Positions 12,180 through 23,125 of a stretch of 64,000 bases of DNA are shown in pieces. The translations under genes were made by a program, and so were the position numbers. The notes beneath the pieces are model-generated. The model was given only the letters and a program-made list of their open reading frames with translations, had not been told where the DNA came from and did not search any database. The stretch is from positions 3,505,453 to 3,569,452 of the forward strand of contig JAJEKV010000099.1 of the NCBI GenBank assembly GCA_021234155.1, given 5' to 3'. Position 1 is the first letter of the stretch, and each line of letters starts with the position of its first letter. The stretch comes from Isoetes taiwanensis. Lineage: Eukaryota; Streptophyta; Lycopodiopsida; Isoetales; Isoetaceae.

Positions 12180-13790
12180 AAATTCCCTTTTTTGTCCCGC
12201 GCTTTCTTTCTTCTCGTCGGATTTGAAGTTGTCTCCGTACCTTCGCTTGGGTGACCAGAAACCTGTGAAAGCGGCGGTGCATCCAGATCTAGGTTCCTAA
12301 ATCTCCCTCGACAATCTGGGCTCAAAGGCCGGGACTATGGCATGTTGAAGTGCACAATGAGTGCATTACCTCTTCGGGTAACAATTTTCATTTGTCCTGC
12401 TTCTGCCACACATACACTATTCTTTGTACCGTTCTTTGCACTGTCTGCTTAAGATCAAATAGATTCCTGCTTCTTGTTTGCCAAGAAACTGAAACATTCC
12501 TTGTCTGCTATAGGGTTTTCTATAGGGCTATATGATCCTTTTTCAACAGTACTTTGCATCTCTTCATCGTCACTTTTTCCCCGAACATAGCAGGTTAGGT
12601 CATAGTTTTTTGTTTGTTTTGTGTGTCAAGCTGCCTGCTTTGGTGATTGCATGAGCTTAGGCTGGGAGATTTTAATACAATATCTTCTAGATGGCCATGG
12701 GTAAGTGATTTGTCATGTATCTACTTTCACTTTTGTAATTTGCTTCAGTAATTTGTCAATTCTGGTTACTTCTGATTGAATTGTCATTTATTTACACGCC
12801 CAAAATTTTTAGTCTTATGCCATGATTGGGAAAGAAATGTGATGTCATTTTGCTTCTGAAGCTACGTGAACATGAAAAGGCCATTTGATTTGGTTCTTGC
12901 AGGTATGACTTTGATTCTTGTAGGTACATTCTAAATTATATCTGGTTGTTTATGAGAACTAAATGAATCTGTTATTTGCAGCCCTTCTAATTTCGACATT
13001 CTGGACGTTTCCAGAGCAAGCTGCTTTCTAATTTCGAAATTGTTTGTAAGTTCGTTTGTAAGCCACATTACTGTCTGTAAGTTATGCGTCCTTCGTCATT
13101 TATTCAGATCAGTTTTCTTTATTAGTATAAAGATTTCAAGCCATTATATGAGGGTAAAGAAACCATCAAATTTAGTCTGCGGCTTGTAAAGTTATGTCTG
13201 ACAAGGTACAGGTATATGTTTTGCATTTGTTGGAGGCACAATTTGTATATTTAGTCGTTTAAAGCTAATTATGGCGATCTCAAAAGTTAAGCATGCACAT
13301 GATATTTGCCAGCAGGATTATGCCACCACCATTGTCAAAGCATCAGGAGTGGCATGTGCTAGTTAGCAGGTGCATCTAGCATAATTAAGCCACACCATGC
13401 CTCCTTATAAAATTGTAGTTCTGCCTTTGATTGGTCACGTAACTTTATTCTAGTGTCTACTCATATATGGTCATTTGCAATCATGTATCATCCATCTTTT
13501 GGGCGATATATTAGGCTAATTTTATCTGATAGACCTTTTGGGGTCTGGAGCAAAACGATTCAGCTCAATTTTTTCTGTCCAGAAAGAGCACTACAGTGGA
13601 CAAAGACTCTAATTTTTCTGTAATGATTGGCGAGGCAAATTCTTATTGGACAGGCTCAGCATTAACCCCTTCCTCATTTTTGTGGAAAGGAACCTTTGGC
13701 CATCTAGACTCCAGATTTTCTATAAAGCATACTGCTTGATGAAAATTTAATCTTGTATTTGTCCTAAAGGGATTTAATTTCACCTGGCAT
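12180..13790. other. CACTA interior resembling captured UTR/intron sequence
   Basis: A C/T-rich GC-richer block (12180-12310) is followed by T-rich sequence with many plausible splice borders, as in a plant 5' UTR and introns. No protein family could be read in any frame. Capture of a transcribed host sequence by the CACTA element is possible but unproven. Confidence 0.3.
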
Positions 13791-13796
13791 TCCAAC

Positions 13797-15107
13797 CTAA
13801 CCTACTAATTTTATGCCCATCTGCATTTTAAAAGCTTGATGTGGGTGCTTGCATGCAACTGGTTTACAATCTGCATAAGTTGGTTGCTTATATTCATTCA
13901 ATCTCATACGGCTGTCTCTTTGCTGATCAATGCCTGATTCTAAACTTGAACGCAACGTAGGATTAATGTTATGGCTTTGCCAAGAATGCGTCTTGTCATT
14001 TTGCCAAGTCGAGCTATCTCCATTTGGAAATTGATAAGGTTTATTGGATGTGCTGGATGCTGCATTATTACTGATATAAGGACCATCATTGCTGGGCTTT
14101 TCCATGAATGTCTGATTTTCATTTATCTCAGACCCCTCAACATTCAAATACTGCTGGTTGTTTTACATTTGCATTGTATGACTTGCAGATGCCATTTATT
14201 TGTGGCTGCATTTGTGATACAATGATATGGAATAACATGGAGGTATTTTCATTCAGGCATGCAATGACGTGGAGGTAAGGAAATTTGTTCTAGATCCTCT
14301 TCCTTAAACTCCTAGATTGACTATTATGTTTGATTTGAATGTGTTAGTCTTAAACTTAGCATTATAGGTGCAAGAATTGTTCATTTGCGTGCCTTTCTCT
14401 ATAGCGGACAGAGAGCTCTGATTTTTTTGTAAGGATTGGCAAAGCATTCTAACACATAGAATCATGCCAACCCAATCCTCGATCGAAAAAAAAAACAAGC
14501 TTTGAGAACCTCACAAATAAGATATATGTGGGCACTTTTTGGCTTCAACTCTTGTGTGAATCTTCCATCTTCCAGATACAAAATCATCTCCAGATACCGA
14601 ATCCATGTGTTAATATCAAGGACACCATGTGTCTCTATTACAGAATTGACACAGTTCATGTCAAGTTTTACCATGAATTGTTATGCTGCTTGTCCTAGGC
14701 TTATTTTGCTCTTTCAAAATTTAGCGTGACATTGGCTCTTTGTTTGTTCTTTGTTAAGGAGGACACAAAGGTCCAAGCTCATACTGGAGAATTATGGCAG
14801 ATAATTTGATAGCTTCAATGATCCCTGTCATTCTTGAGAGTATGCATGACCACATAAGAGAGATTCAGCTGGTTGAGGCTAGTTTTCCATTGAAGTGACG
14901 TGCCCAACTTAGCTAAAGAAATTGGTATGTTATTTGGTGATTGCTGGCAGAAAGGAAAATCAGACTTTGCATATAAATTGTATTTGTTAGATCCTCAAAA
15001 ACAGCTATTTTTCCTGCACCTAGTGAGGCCTTATCACTGTCAGAACAAAAAACTGTTGCCTTGGGTTCTATATCTAGAGATTCTGTATTCGCGAGATGGA
15101 AAAGCAC
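13797..15107 (-). pseudogene. Captured gene fragments (three minus-strand exon-like stretches)
   Basis: Three open stretches on the same strand lie in order 15107-14913, 14674-14462 and about 14160-13797. They read with biased, protein-like composition: EPKATVFCSDSDKASLGAGK; THGVLDINTWIRYLEMILYL; and a polar Ser/Asn/Gln-rich segment beginning NNQQYLNVEGSEINENQ. Common polarity and spacing suggest exons of one plant gene carried by the CACTA element. The family is not recognised, and splice joins were not fully reconciled. Confidence 0.4.
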
Positions 15108-15429
15108 ACAACCCTTGCATTTAGGTGATGGGTCATGCTTCAGTAAGGCTTAGGATTTTTTAGTAGACTTGCAAAATGTAGGAGTTGATGGTTCATACGT
15201 GCAGAATAAGGACTCACAGTGGACCCTCCATGGCTCTATGAATAATGTTTCTTCCATCTTTATGGGTCTGGTTTTGACTCTTTGTATGATGTCTACCAAA
15301 TATTTAAATGTGAATTTGAATTTCTGAGATCTGTAGCTCAGGGTTTTGGCCAGTCTACTAACAATTGTTTCTTCCTTAGATATTGTGGGGTATTGAGAAG
15401 TGCAAAGGAAACAGAGAATAAGGGGCAAA

Positions 15430-16060
15430 GTGATTTGGAGAGAGAGTAAATTCGAATAGCAAAGGGCAAAGCCTAAAACGAATGAAAAATAAAGAAGATT
15501 AAGCTGGACATGTCGGAACGAGCAATTTGCCGCTTATGTCTCCAAGAGGAAAGACTTAAAATGGGCCTTGTCCTTGGGCTGTTAGCTGCTCTAATTGACT
15601 TGAATTGGGTTCATTTTGCTTGAACAGGCTTAATTTGTAATAGCTACATTGCTTGTGTACTAATTAAAATCCTATTTTTGTTGAATAGTTTGAAAACTTT
15701 GAAACTACATAGGAGGGGAAGTATTTCAGAAAGTATTTTAGCGTTGGAATCAACTTGTTCCTTTATGTACATATAAATTGGAACTAATAAAACATATGAA
15801 CATATACTAATTAAAAAAACATCTAAAATAGAACAAATATAGCAAGAATAAAAACATCTATTGATGAAATATAAAAATGACAAAAATTGAAGGTAGAATT
15901 GCCACAAACAGGACTTTTAATTTGGACACATTTTATTACTAAAAGTGAAACAAGTTTGTCATATTTATACATTATAAAAGTCACAATCACGTTATAAAAA
16001 TAAAATATGATTGTTACAATTGCATAACAAAATGATACAAAAACAATATGCTGCAAAGAA
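15430..16060. other. AT-rich CACTA interior, no gene seen
   Basis: Short frames only, with A/T runs. No terminus, repeat or recognisable coding stretch. Confidence 0.5.
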
Positions 16061-16061
16061 T

Positions 16062-16419
16062 ATCAACCTTCTAACGTTAAGGATGTCAACCTTCTAACGT
16101 TAAGGATGTCAATATGGTGTAACAATTTCGTTGCATAGTCGACACTAATACGATGCACAACGTGATACAATTTTGGAATAACATGGATATAAGCTTGACA
16201 TAAACATGTTATTCATTTGCCACAAATCTTGTCATTGTGTCATTTTTGCGTTATATGGCCATGACCCAATACTTGACGCAAAAAGTGACGCCCATGCGAC
16301 ATCAAAGTATACTACTTTTAGCGTCAACCTAGTGACATTTATTGGGAGTTTGAGAATACACATAGCGTCACTTTGCTTGACGTTATACCCGACGAAAAAG
16401 ACCCTATTCTATTGTAGTG
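16062..16419. repeat. Right subterminal region of the CACTA element
   Basis: A 23-bp unit (caaccttctaacgttaaggatgt) occurs twice in tandem from about 16065. It is followed by repeated TGACGC/GCGTCA and TGTCA words up to the ATTGTAGTG terminus. Confidence 0.75.
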
Positions 16420-18058
16420 TGTGAGCAAATTTAACAGGACTCAGCTTGTCAATATCTATAACTGTTCAAATAGAGCACAAAACAAAAACATTACAAGATA
16501 CATTGAATAAGAATACTTACTTGCAACAGGTTTCGAGTCTTTCTTTGTGCTGGCCCTTGTCTTCCTTTTCTTAATTTTTGCAGTCCTTTCTGCTTTAAAT
16601 TCAGCACTTGCAGGTTTATTGTACAAAGTGGTGCTGCTATCAACTTCATCCTTCTGCTTCTTATCTTCATCACTGTTTGCATTTTCAGTTTCTTCTTCAT
16701 CTTCATAGTTAGAGTCCTCTTCAATCACAACACTGAATTCTTTGAATCCCAGTTCCTGCAAAATATTGCTTGGGACTTCCTCTCCACAACAGGGAACCAC
16801 ACAGTGCATAGTTTTCAGCACAGTTGAAAAGCAAAAGACATGGTACTTATGTCCGCATTGGTTTATTTTAACAAACAGGTCATATTCTTGAGGAAAACAA
16901 AGGCCACATGCCTGACATACATCACTAGTTAGCAAAGGCAAAGAATAAACACCCATACCCAACTCCATCCGAGTTTTGGTACTTTCACTATCTTGCTGCA
17001 TGGCTGAAATATGCTTAGCCTTTGCATGCCACTTAGCCATTGATTCCTCATAGGATACTAGTTCATCCTTCAGCAAAGAAATTTCTTCACGAATGTCTTC
17101 TTCCCCTTTAGAATCTATTTTCAGAAGTGCTGACTCCAAAAGCTCTCGCATAACTACTTCATCATTCTTTAATTTTGCAATACCATCAACTTCTTCTGGA
17201 AAATGTAGTTCAAGGTCTTCTCTGGACTTCTGCTTGGCCTGTATATTTTCATATATAGCTTTGCAAGCTATATCTGCTCTAGCAACAACACCTTCTTTCT
17301 TCAACAAAGACTCTTGTTTTGATAATAGCAACTCCTCTGCATCTCTCTTCATCTCAGCAAGCTTACCCAAGTGATCCAAAACAGCGTTGCTATGCAAACA
17401 GTAGCTGCTGGTCTCTCCCTTATAAATCTGGCGCTCAGATGTTCGATAAGCTTCTGCAGCAAAACTAGCCCAGTTCACTTTGGATTGCCCAGGGTTTGAC
17501 AAAGCTCGTTGGGTATTACTCCAAGCAAAAGCTCGAGTAAGGGTTACCCTAACCTCATTGTTGTTAGGCTTGCTTTTCTGATAAATCCTTTCCAGCAGGT
17601 CATGCAGTACAGTGGCGAACCGGGGCCTAACAAATTTTAAATTTATCTTTCCTTTCCGAAGTGGGCACTGCCAGACTTCAAGAAAATCACGGTCGGAAAC
17701 ATCCTTCGCCTTCAAATCCTTTGGCTTCTTCCCTTCATTACACAAACCTCTGTTTGTGTGAAATTCATACTCGATTCTTGCGAAAAGCAGTTCCTGATAA
17801 CATCAAACAGTGTTTTTTTAGTTCAATATTAGTAGATAAAGAAAAATGCATGAGAAATAGAGGGATTTTTACCTCGCCGGACTTGAGCGCCATAGCTAGA
17901 TGCTGGAATTCCTAAGAGTAGCAGAATGAACCGAACTTCCCAACCCAATTACACTTTCAATCAAGCTTCAAAATCAAAATGATCACGATTCGAAAATCCC
18001 TAGCTGCACCTAATCAATTCTGCCTGCGAAAACTTTTCGCGCGCAGGCGTGCACACCC

Positions 18059-18112
18059 TGCAAAAATGATGAAGGGCGTCCTTCAAAAATGATGAAGGGC
18101 ATCCTTCACGTC
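18059..18112. repeat. Subterminal tandem repeat of the two-gene transposon
   Basis: Two copies of a roughly 24-bp unit (caaaaatgatgaagggc-tccttca) stand just inside the right inverted repeat. The left end has a related CGACGGCCCTTCACG at about 3463, so these may be transposase-binding sites. Confidence 0.6.
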
Positions 18113-18154
18113 ACGAGAAAAAGCTGAAAATAGGTGCTGAGCCGGTGCTGGAGC

Positions 18155-18190
18155 GTCGCGAAATTGGGTAGGTCAATAAAAAAAGCACCC
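18155..18190 (-). repeat. Right terminal inverted repeat of the two-gene transposon
   Basis: Read on the minus strand it begins GGGTGCTTTTTTT, then TTGACCTAC, then TTTCGCGAC, matching the left end at 3379-3421. The outside flank begins AAAT. Confidence 0.7.
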
Positions 18191-18229
18191 AAATAGCTTT
18201 TTGAAAGTGGGATGATTGGAAATTTTGCT

Positions 18230-18990
18230 CTTGCAGAGGATTGGATATAGGTCAAATTTGAATAGAGGTTAATTTTGAAGTTTGTATGGTTGCTCTTGGA
18301 TTCAAAGCAAATAAGGATGCAATTCTCTCCGTTCATATTTGCAGCTAAGATATTTACGTTGCGACTCTTATCTTCTGGTCCCATGAGCATCAATGGGCTA
18401 TTCAAAGGTGTTATAGGTTTATGATATTCGTTGTTCCAATATTTGTGGTCTTTTTAAATGGCTTCTTTGATCCAGATTTGAAATACAGCAAGAGTTAGAC
18501 AGATGGTTTTTACCTTTATCCACCTGCGCTCATAAACCTTGCTTGGTTTATCATTCAGAACCAACAAGCTACCCTTAATAGCCATGCTTTATGTATATTC
18601 CAACAGGTATGCAGATGCTTCATTTCTGTTCAAGTAATCTCAGTCTTGGGATGCTCTTGCTTGCCTCCATCTCTAGGCAGCATTTATGTAGATGTTGGAA
18701 GATTGACAGGGATTTATTGGAGCCAATCAATGACATAAAGGTAAGCATTCATGTGTGTAACTTTGTCGTTCAGTCCAAACTGCTAAGCCTAATGGGTTGT
18801 GCATAAAAAGCAGTATTTCAGATTATTCCAACTCTAATGGGGTTGTGCACAAAAGGCATTATTACACAGGTGATATTGAATGTGGTGTTGTCTATGACTC
18901 TAATGCCAGTTTGAAATATGACAGATATGAAGGCAGAGAATCTAGGAGAAGAAAGACAGTCAAGCATGTACAAAAAAGTTAGAAGTTACT
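18230..18990 (+). other. Possible exon fragments downstream of the transposon
   Basis: A strong acceptor-like tract ends tttgctcttgcag at 18235. Later open stretches lie at about 18608-18740 (before gtaagcattc) and 18830-18981. The last reads HYYTGDIECGVVYDSNASLK, continues with a basic run and ends at a stop. These could continue the candidate gene left of 3379, which would place the transposon in an intron. The family is not recognised. Confidence 0.25.
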
Positions 18991-19009
18991 AGATTTGTGT
19001 AATTTTAAA

Positions 19010-19240
19010 CAGTTCAAGAAAGGGGAAGTAGGATCCAGGAGGTATATCATTTCTATTGTGTAACATATTTTTTCTTAATGTTTTACATAGCTAGCTATGA
19101 TTTTATTCTGCTCTTATAACTATGGTTCTTTAATACCAACAGAACACCTATTCGATGCCTTAGCTCCCAGTTGCTCAGGAAAGGGGAAGTAGGATGCAAG
19201 AGGTATATCATTTTCTATTGTGTTAACATTCAAAGGCCTC
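19010..19240. repeat. Direct repeat of about 45 bp, 164 bp apart
   Basis: The block aggaaaggggaagtaggat and the following gaggtatatcatttctattgtg occur near 19017 and again near 19181 with few differences. Both end in a gtatatc donor-like sequence, so a duplicated small exon is possible. Confidence 0.7.
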
Positions 19241-19244
19241 AAGC

Positions 19245-20137
19245 TTAGGCCAAGCTTTAATGTCCATAAAAACAGTCGAGGAAAGGACTGAAGTTATTTA
19301 TGTCTATATTCCTGTTTGCGGGTAACATTATGTTAGTTTGCTCTAAGAATGAGGATATTGCTTGAATCAGCTGTGCTATATACCATGTTTGCAACGTATG
19401 TGTCCAGACGAATGAAAGACTCCGGTCAATTATGATACTATTGAAGTAACTTGCACACTGCGATAACTTGCACACGCACCATATCAAGCTCCTAGAACTT
19501 AGAACAACTCTAGAAATTGCTTACATGTGAAGCGATTTGGTTTATCCTTTTTTAAGGAGGTGGCACTATTCCCCCTTTGGCATATAATTGTGCTAGATTT
19601 TCAATGAGTCAAAGTAGACTCTGTTTTCAACAAGCTAGCCTGGATTATGATACATGGAAAATGTGCCATATGGCATGAAGTATTCTGCCTGTTTAAATAA
19701 CTGATCTATCTAAATATGATGTGACTACTTTTGGGGTCAAAAGAGAACTTGAATGAACGTAAATGGCTTATGTACCAAAATTTGTACTATCACCAACATT
19801 TTGGATTTTAACATCTTTAGATAGTAGTTTGAGTATTTTGCTAACTTTTCCTCTTTAACATGCATTGTAACAATCTTTACATGGCAGGACAACATAAGAC
19901 ATACCAATATCCATATAAATCCTAGACATTACCATCTACAAATCCATGCCTCCCACCCTCCTGCTAAATTCTTATGGATATTGGTATCTTGCAAAATCCA
20001 GTTATTCGAATTCAAAATCATTAAAGCATGGGGTTGGCCTCCTTCCCTCATTCCTCAAACAAAATTTAAAGTCACAACGTCAGATTCTTGGTGACATATT
20101 CTCTAGCATATGATCACTATCTTATATTATAATGTTA
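19245..20137. other. No gene seen
   Basis: AT-rich DNA with only short chance frames up to the Helitron terminus. Confidence 0.5.
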
Positions 20138-20172
20138 CTAGAAAAAGTGCCCAGCGTTGCTGGGCTTTTTGT
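20138..20172 (-). other. Helitron 3' terminal hairpin and CTAG (copy A)
   Basis: The plus strand reads ctagaaaaagtgcccagc-gtt-gctgggc. This is a perfect 7-bp stem with a 3-base loop, 10 bases from the CTAG end. Confidence 0.9.
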
Positions 20173-20213
20173 CGGGCGTAATATAAAAAATTAATAAAAT
20201 ATAAATATATTTC

Positions 20214-20665
20214 ACAAAAGGTGCATAACCCCATCCATGTTCAAGCTAATTTTGAAAAGCATTTCATATACAAATGTGTGCAGTTGTTGCGAGGAGTCTT
20301 GGGGTGGTTAATCTTTGTATATGAAAAAAAGTAATTGGTCAAGTTCAAGAATAGAATAGAATATTATAAAATAAAAACCATACAAAGTATAGCAAAAGTG
20401 ATGCATGAAGCATCACCCCTTTAGGTTCAATTGTTGTGGCGTTTTTTGTGGAACTTTTTACTATACCTTCGCAAAGGCGAGAGCGGGTCACCGGCCCACC
20501 GCAAAGTGGAATCGTTGTGCATACGCCCATCCACATTCAAGCTAATTTTGAGAAGCATGTCATGTACAAAGGTGACCCACCGCAAAGTGGAATCGTTGTG
20601 CATACCCCCATCCACGTTCAAGCTAATTTTGAAAAGCATATCATGTACAAATATGTGCATGGTGC
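20214..20665. repeat. Helitron subterminal repeats (three units)
   Basis: A unit running from gtgcata-cccatcca through ttcaagctaattttga-aagcat to tacaaa occurs at about 20221, 20518 and 20606. The last two are directly adjacent and include caccgcaaagtggaatcg. The same array is present in copy B at 62460-62910. Confidence 0.85.
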
Positions 20666-21043
20666 AAGGATTTACATGTATATACTTGCGGTAGTAATAA
20701 AACTTCCTTGTGTACATAAAAAATGATTGGTCAATTTCAAGGTATTTAAAATAACCAATGCCAAAGTATAGCAAAAATATACATGAAGCGTTGTTATTTA
20801 CCCCTTTATGTTCAATTATTGTGAATTAGGTTGACAATGTTGATTCTTGTGGAATGCTTGACTATACCTTGGCAATATCTCTATTCCACATCGTAATAAA
20901 AGTGTTATTTAGGAGAACTTCCCAAATATGTTCATTTATATACGATCAATGTCTCCTTTCCTTCCCCCCCCTTTTTTTTTTGTTTATCAACTTTGGATAA
21001 CTTGGATAACAACTTCTGTTTGCGATCCTACAATAGAAATATG

Positions 21044-21836
21044 TTTTTTACAGGGTTTATGGGTTTCTTTCTAACATTTAATATCAACCATTGATGTTGA
21101 GCACATCCCCAGCATGATCCCAAATCAACCGCTCACATCTTTTTCCCCAAAGAGGGCTCCGCCACTTTCCAAGGTCCATTTCCAAAATGAAAATCCAATG
21201 GTAGCCGCCAGAGCAACTGCTCATGGCCTGGCATGGTCGGAAGATGGACGTCTCACGTCTCACCACAGGAAGCTCTGCAATCCTCACCGCCCCAAGCTTT
21301 GCCTACTCTCCTGCCTTATCCTGCTCAAACCGCAAACAGCAGCCGCTATAGCCACAAATCAGCGCCATACCTAAACCGCCATAGCATCTGTCGGTTTCTC
21401 TGCTCTCTACCTACCTCTGCTCCGCTATACCTCTGCTCCGCTACCTGGCCATAGCTGGCTAAAAAAAACATATCTGCTCCGCTACCTCTCCTCCGCTACC
21501 ATCGCCATACCTGGCCAAAAAAAAACAAGGGAGCACCCGCTTCTAACTCCAGCAAGCAGATTCGCGCAGATAGGGACTCGAACAGATAGCCGCGATGGAG
21601 CATGGCGGCAACCCAGTCCACAGCCACAAAAATGGAAGCGAATTGCGTGAATACCCTGATAGCAGTTGTCACCGGTGCATATTCTATTCTAATAAAACAT
21701 TCTTCCGCACAGAACATCTAAATGGCAAGAAGCTGCTCAAAACCGCTAAAATATACGGTTTTTCATACTATACACAGCCCAAATCTTACTCCACACCATT
21801 GCATTCCAAATACGAAACAAAAAAGGGGGAAGTTTA
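21044..21836. other. Segment present only in Helitron copy A
   Basis: Copy B runs straight from ...acagaaatatg into tatgggcatg.... Copy A has about 0.8 kb between these words. The extra DNA is GC-richer, with C/T-rich words (ctctgctccgctac repeated at about 21416-21500), a CCAAT-like word and then a plus-strand frame starting ATGGAGCATGGCGG at 21595 (97 aa, no family). It looks like a promoter/5' exon piece of a captured or inserted gene, or a segment lost from copy B. Confidence 0.6.
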
Positions 21837-22554
21837 TGGGCATGTAATCATTCTTCTGAACTTTATGGAAAGCACTGTAGTTGTATGAAGGACAATGGTC
21901 CTATTTAGAATGCAAAGGGATGAAGATGAGTGATGAAATGGATGCACAAGGCAACCATAAGTGCATAACAAAGCTTCTATACATCAAAGCTTGCAATAAT
22001 TTCCAACAGATAAGAGCATCGCCCAAGGCACCATTTCTTTCAAGCAAGATCTAAACACAACAGGGGTGCAAGGTGTTCTAGCCAACCTAAAACTTAGCTT
22101 GTTCTCGTTTATCCAAATGTCATCTTGGATTAGCAGTAAGGTAGAACAATCCCACCAGCCTTTCTTGCTTCTACAATATTGGATGTCAGCCTAGAGCATG
22201 GGCAAGTAAAGATAGAACAAGCCATTTTGCCATACAATTTGTTCCAGTTTGATCAAATATGAGCCTCTAAGCATTGGACAAAGCGAGCCACGTAACACGC
22301 CTTCTAATATCATAGCTTACAATGTATGCATGCTTCTACTAAGAAACAACCATGCTCCTACTTAATGGTAGCAGCCGTTTTAGCTAATAATACACAATTG
22401 CACATCCTGCTATGAAATAATGGGGCTGAAGACTTGTAACCCCCTACACAATAGCAGCAACAAGATTCAACAAAATCATATTCAATAGGATTCCCCTGCA
22501 CATGGGATTCAACAAAATCGGCAATACCCAATTGAAAACTTTATCTCAAAGATT

Positions 22555-23125
22555 TGGGTTTAACATCTTAGACAAAAAGCAGACGTTTTACCATAGTAGG
22601 GGGCATGATCAGCAACAAAATCTTCAACTTTGTTGAACACAATGACGGGAAGCGGTATAATGCATAAGAAGTTCTGTGAAGCCACCGAGAGAACCCTTGT
22701 GAAAAAAAGCAAATCTAGAAAGCGGACCAAAAATCGAGCTTTGTTACGCTCAATAGTGCAAGCGAAAATACCCAAGTCTAGAAGTATGACCTTTGGTTAT
22801 ATGTGCATTTGTATATGCTTTGTATTGAACATCACAATTATCACAATTATGGATGTGATATCGATGGATCGATACTGTTGGAGAAACCCGGCATGAATGC
22901 TTGATCAAGATGCTCTATATATGCCTTAAGAAACAAAGATGGCCTTGCTAGGTCGGCTATGGTACTTTCCCATGGCTCGCTTTGCTCCCAAATTAAATAG
23001 GAAGATAGTTTAGGGATATTGGCTTTACCTCGACATAAAATCTTGAAGCGCTGCATTAGGCCTTCATCATACCAATTCCATGAATATTTTGTATACATCA
23101 CACCTCTGTAACTTTGAGCCAATTT
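22555..23125 (-). pseudogene. Captured exon fragments in Helitron copy A
   Basis: Minus-strand stretches read SWNWYDEGLMQRFKILC and then FLKAYIEHLDQAFMPGF, and, further on, NKVEDFVADHAPYYGKTSAF. Copy B has the same pieces on the plus strand (60830-61360) with different frameshifts. That is the pattern of captured host exons decaying independently. The source gene is not recognised. Confidence 0.45.

Larger units (their letters stand above)
8578..16419. mobile_element. CACTA (En/Spm-type) element inside exon 3 of the RING-like gene
   Basis: The left end is CACTACAAGAGG and the right end is the inverse form ending in ATTGTAGTG. TGT flanks both sides (8575-8577 and 16420-16422), the 3-bp duplication expected of this superfamily. 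Both ends have subterminal arrays of TGTCA/TGACGC words in both orientations. At 7842 bp it is long, yet no CACTA transposase (TNP2-like) frame is visible. The interior holds LINE scraps and gene-like fragments, so it appears non-autonomous. It interrupts the reading frame between codons for FAH and MSPIK of the host transposon's minus-strand gene. Confidence 0.9.
8112..17893 (-). pseudogene. Coiled-coil/RING-like protein, second gene of the transposon, split by CACTA
   Basis: Minus-strand exons are 17893-17873 (MALKSGE), 17793-16521, 16461-16423 joined to 8577-8560, 8493-8410 and 8308-8112. Removing the CACTA element and one TGT copy gives a continuous frame of 1632 nt (543 aa plus stop), and all splice phases agree. 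The N-terminal 120 residues are of unknown type. Roughly residues 145-285 are rich in E, K and L and should form coiled coil. Around residues 297-340 lies a RING-like pattern (CQAC, then C-G-H-K-Y-H-V-F-C, then CVVPC). The C-terminal half is acidic and then lysine-rich. It converges on the transposase-like gene within the same inverted repeats, so it is probably an accessory protein of the element. The role is unknown; ubiquitin-ligase activity would be inference only. Confidence 0.68.
3379..18190 (+). mobile_element. Two-gene DDE DNA transposon, interrupted by a CACTA element
   Basis: The ends are imperfect inverted repeats: the left begins GGGTGCTTTTTT, then TTGACCTAC, then TCGCGAC. The right end, read on the minus strand, has the same three blocks in the same order. 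The four bases outside each end are AAAT (3375-3378 and 18191-18194), a probable 4-bp target duplication. Inside are two convergent multi-exon genes: a D-D-E transposase-like gene (plus) and a coiled-coil/RING-like gene (minus). A 7842-bp CACTA element lies within it, so the element proper is about 7.0 kb. A 4-bp duplication is known for the Sola superfamily, and proteins with a similar DFAEN / SDGC-SQ / GKGE-DG signature occur in animals. Sola-like is therefore a reasonable hypothesis, but the superfamily is not established here. Confidence 0.72.

Noticed and set aside
8578-16419. CACTA as part of the two-gene element's intron
   Set aside because: Its ends and TGT duplication fall inside an exon frame that becomes continuous only when it is removed.
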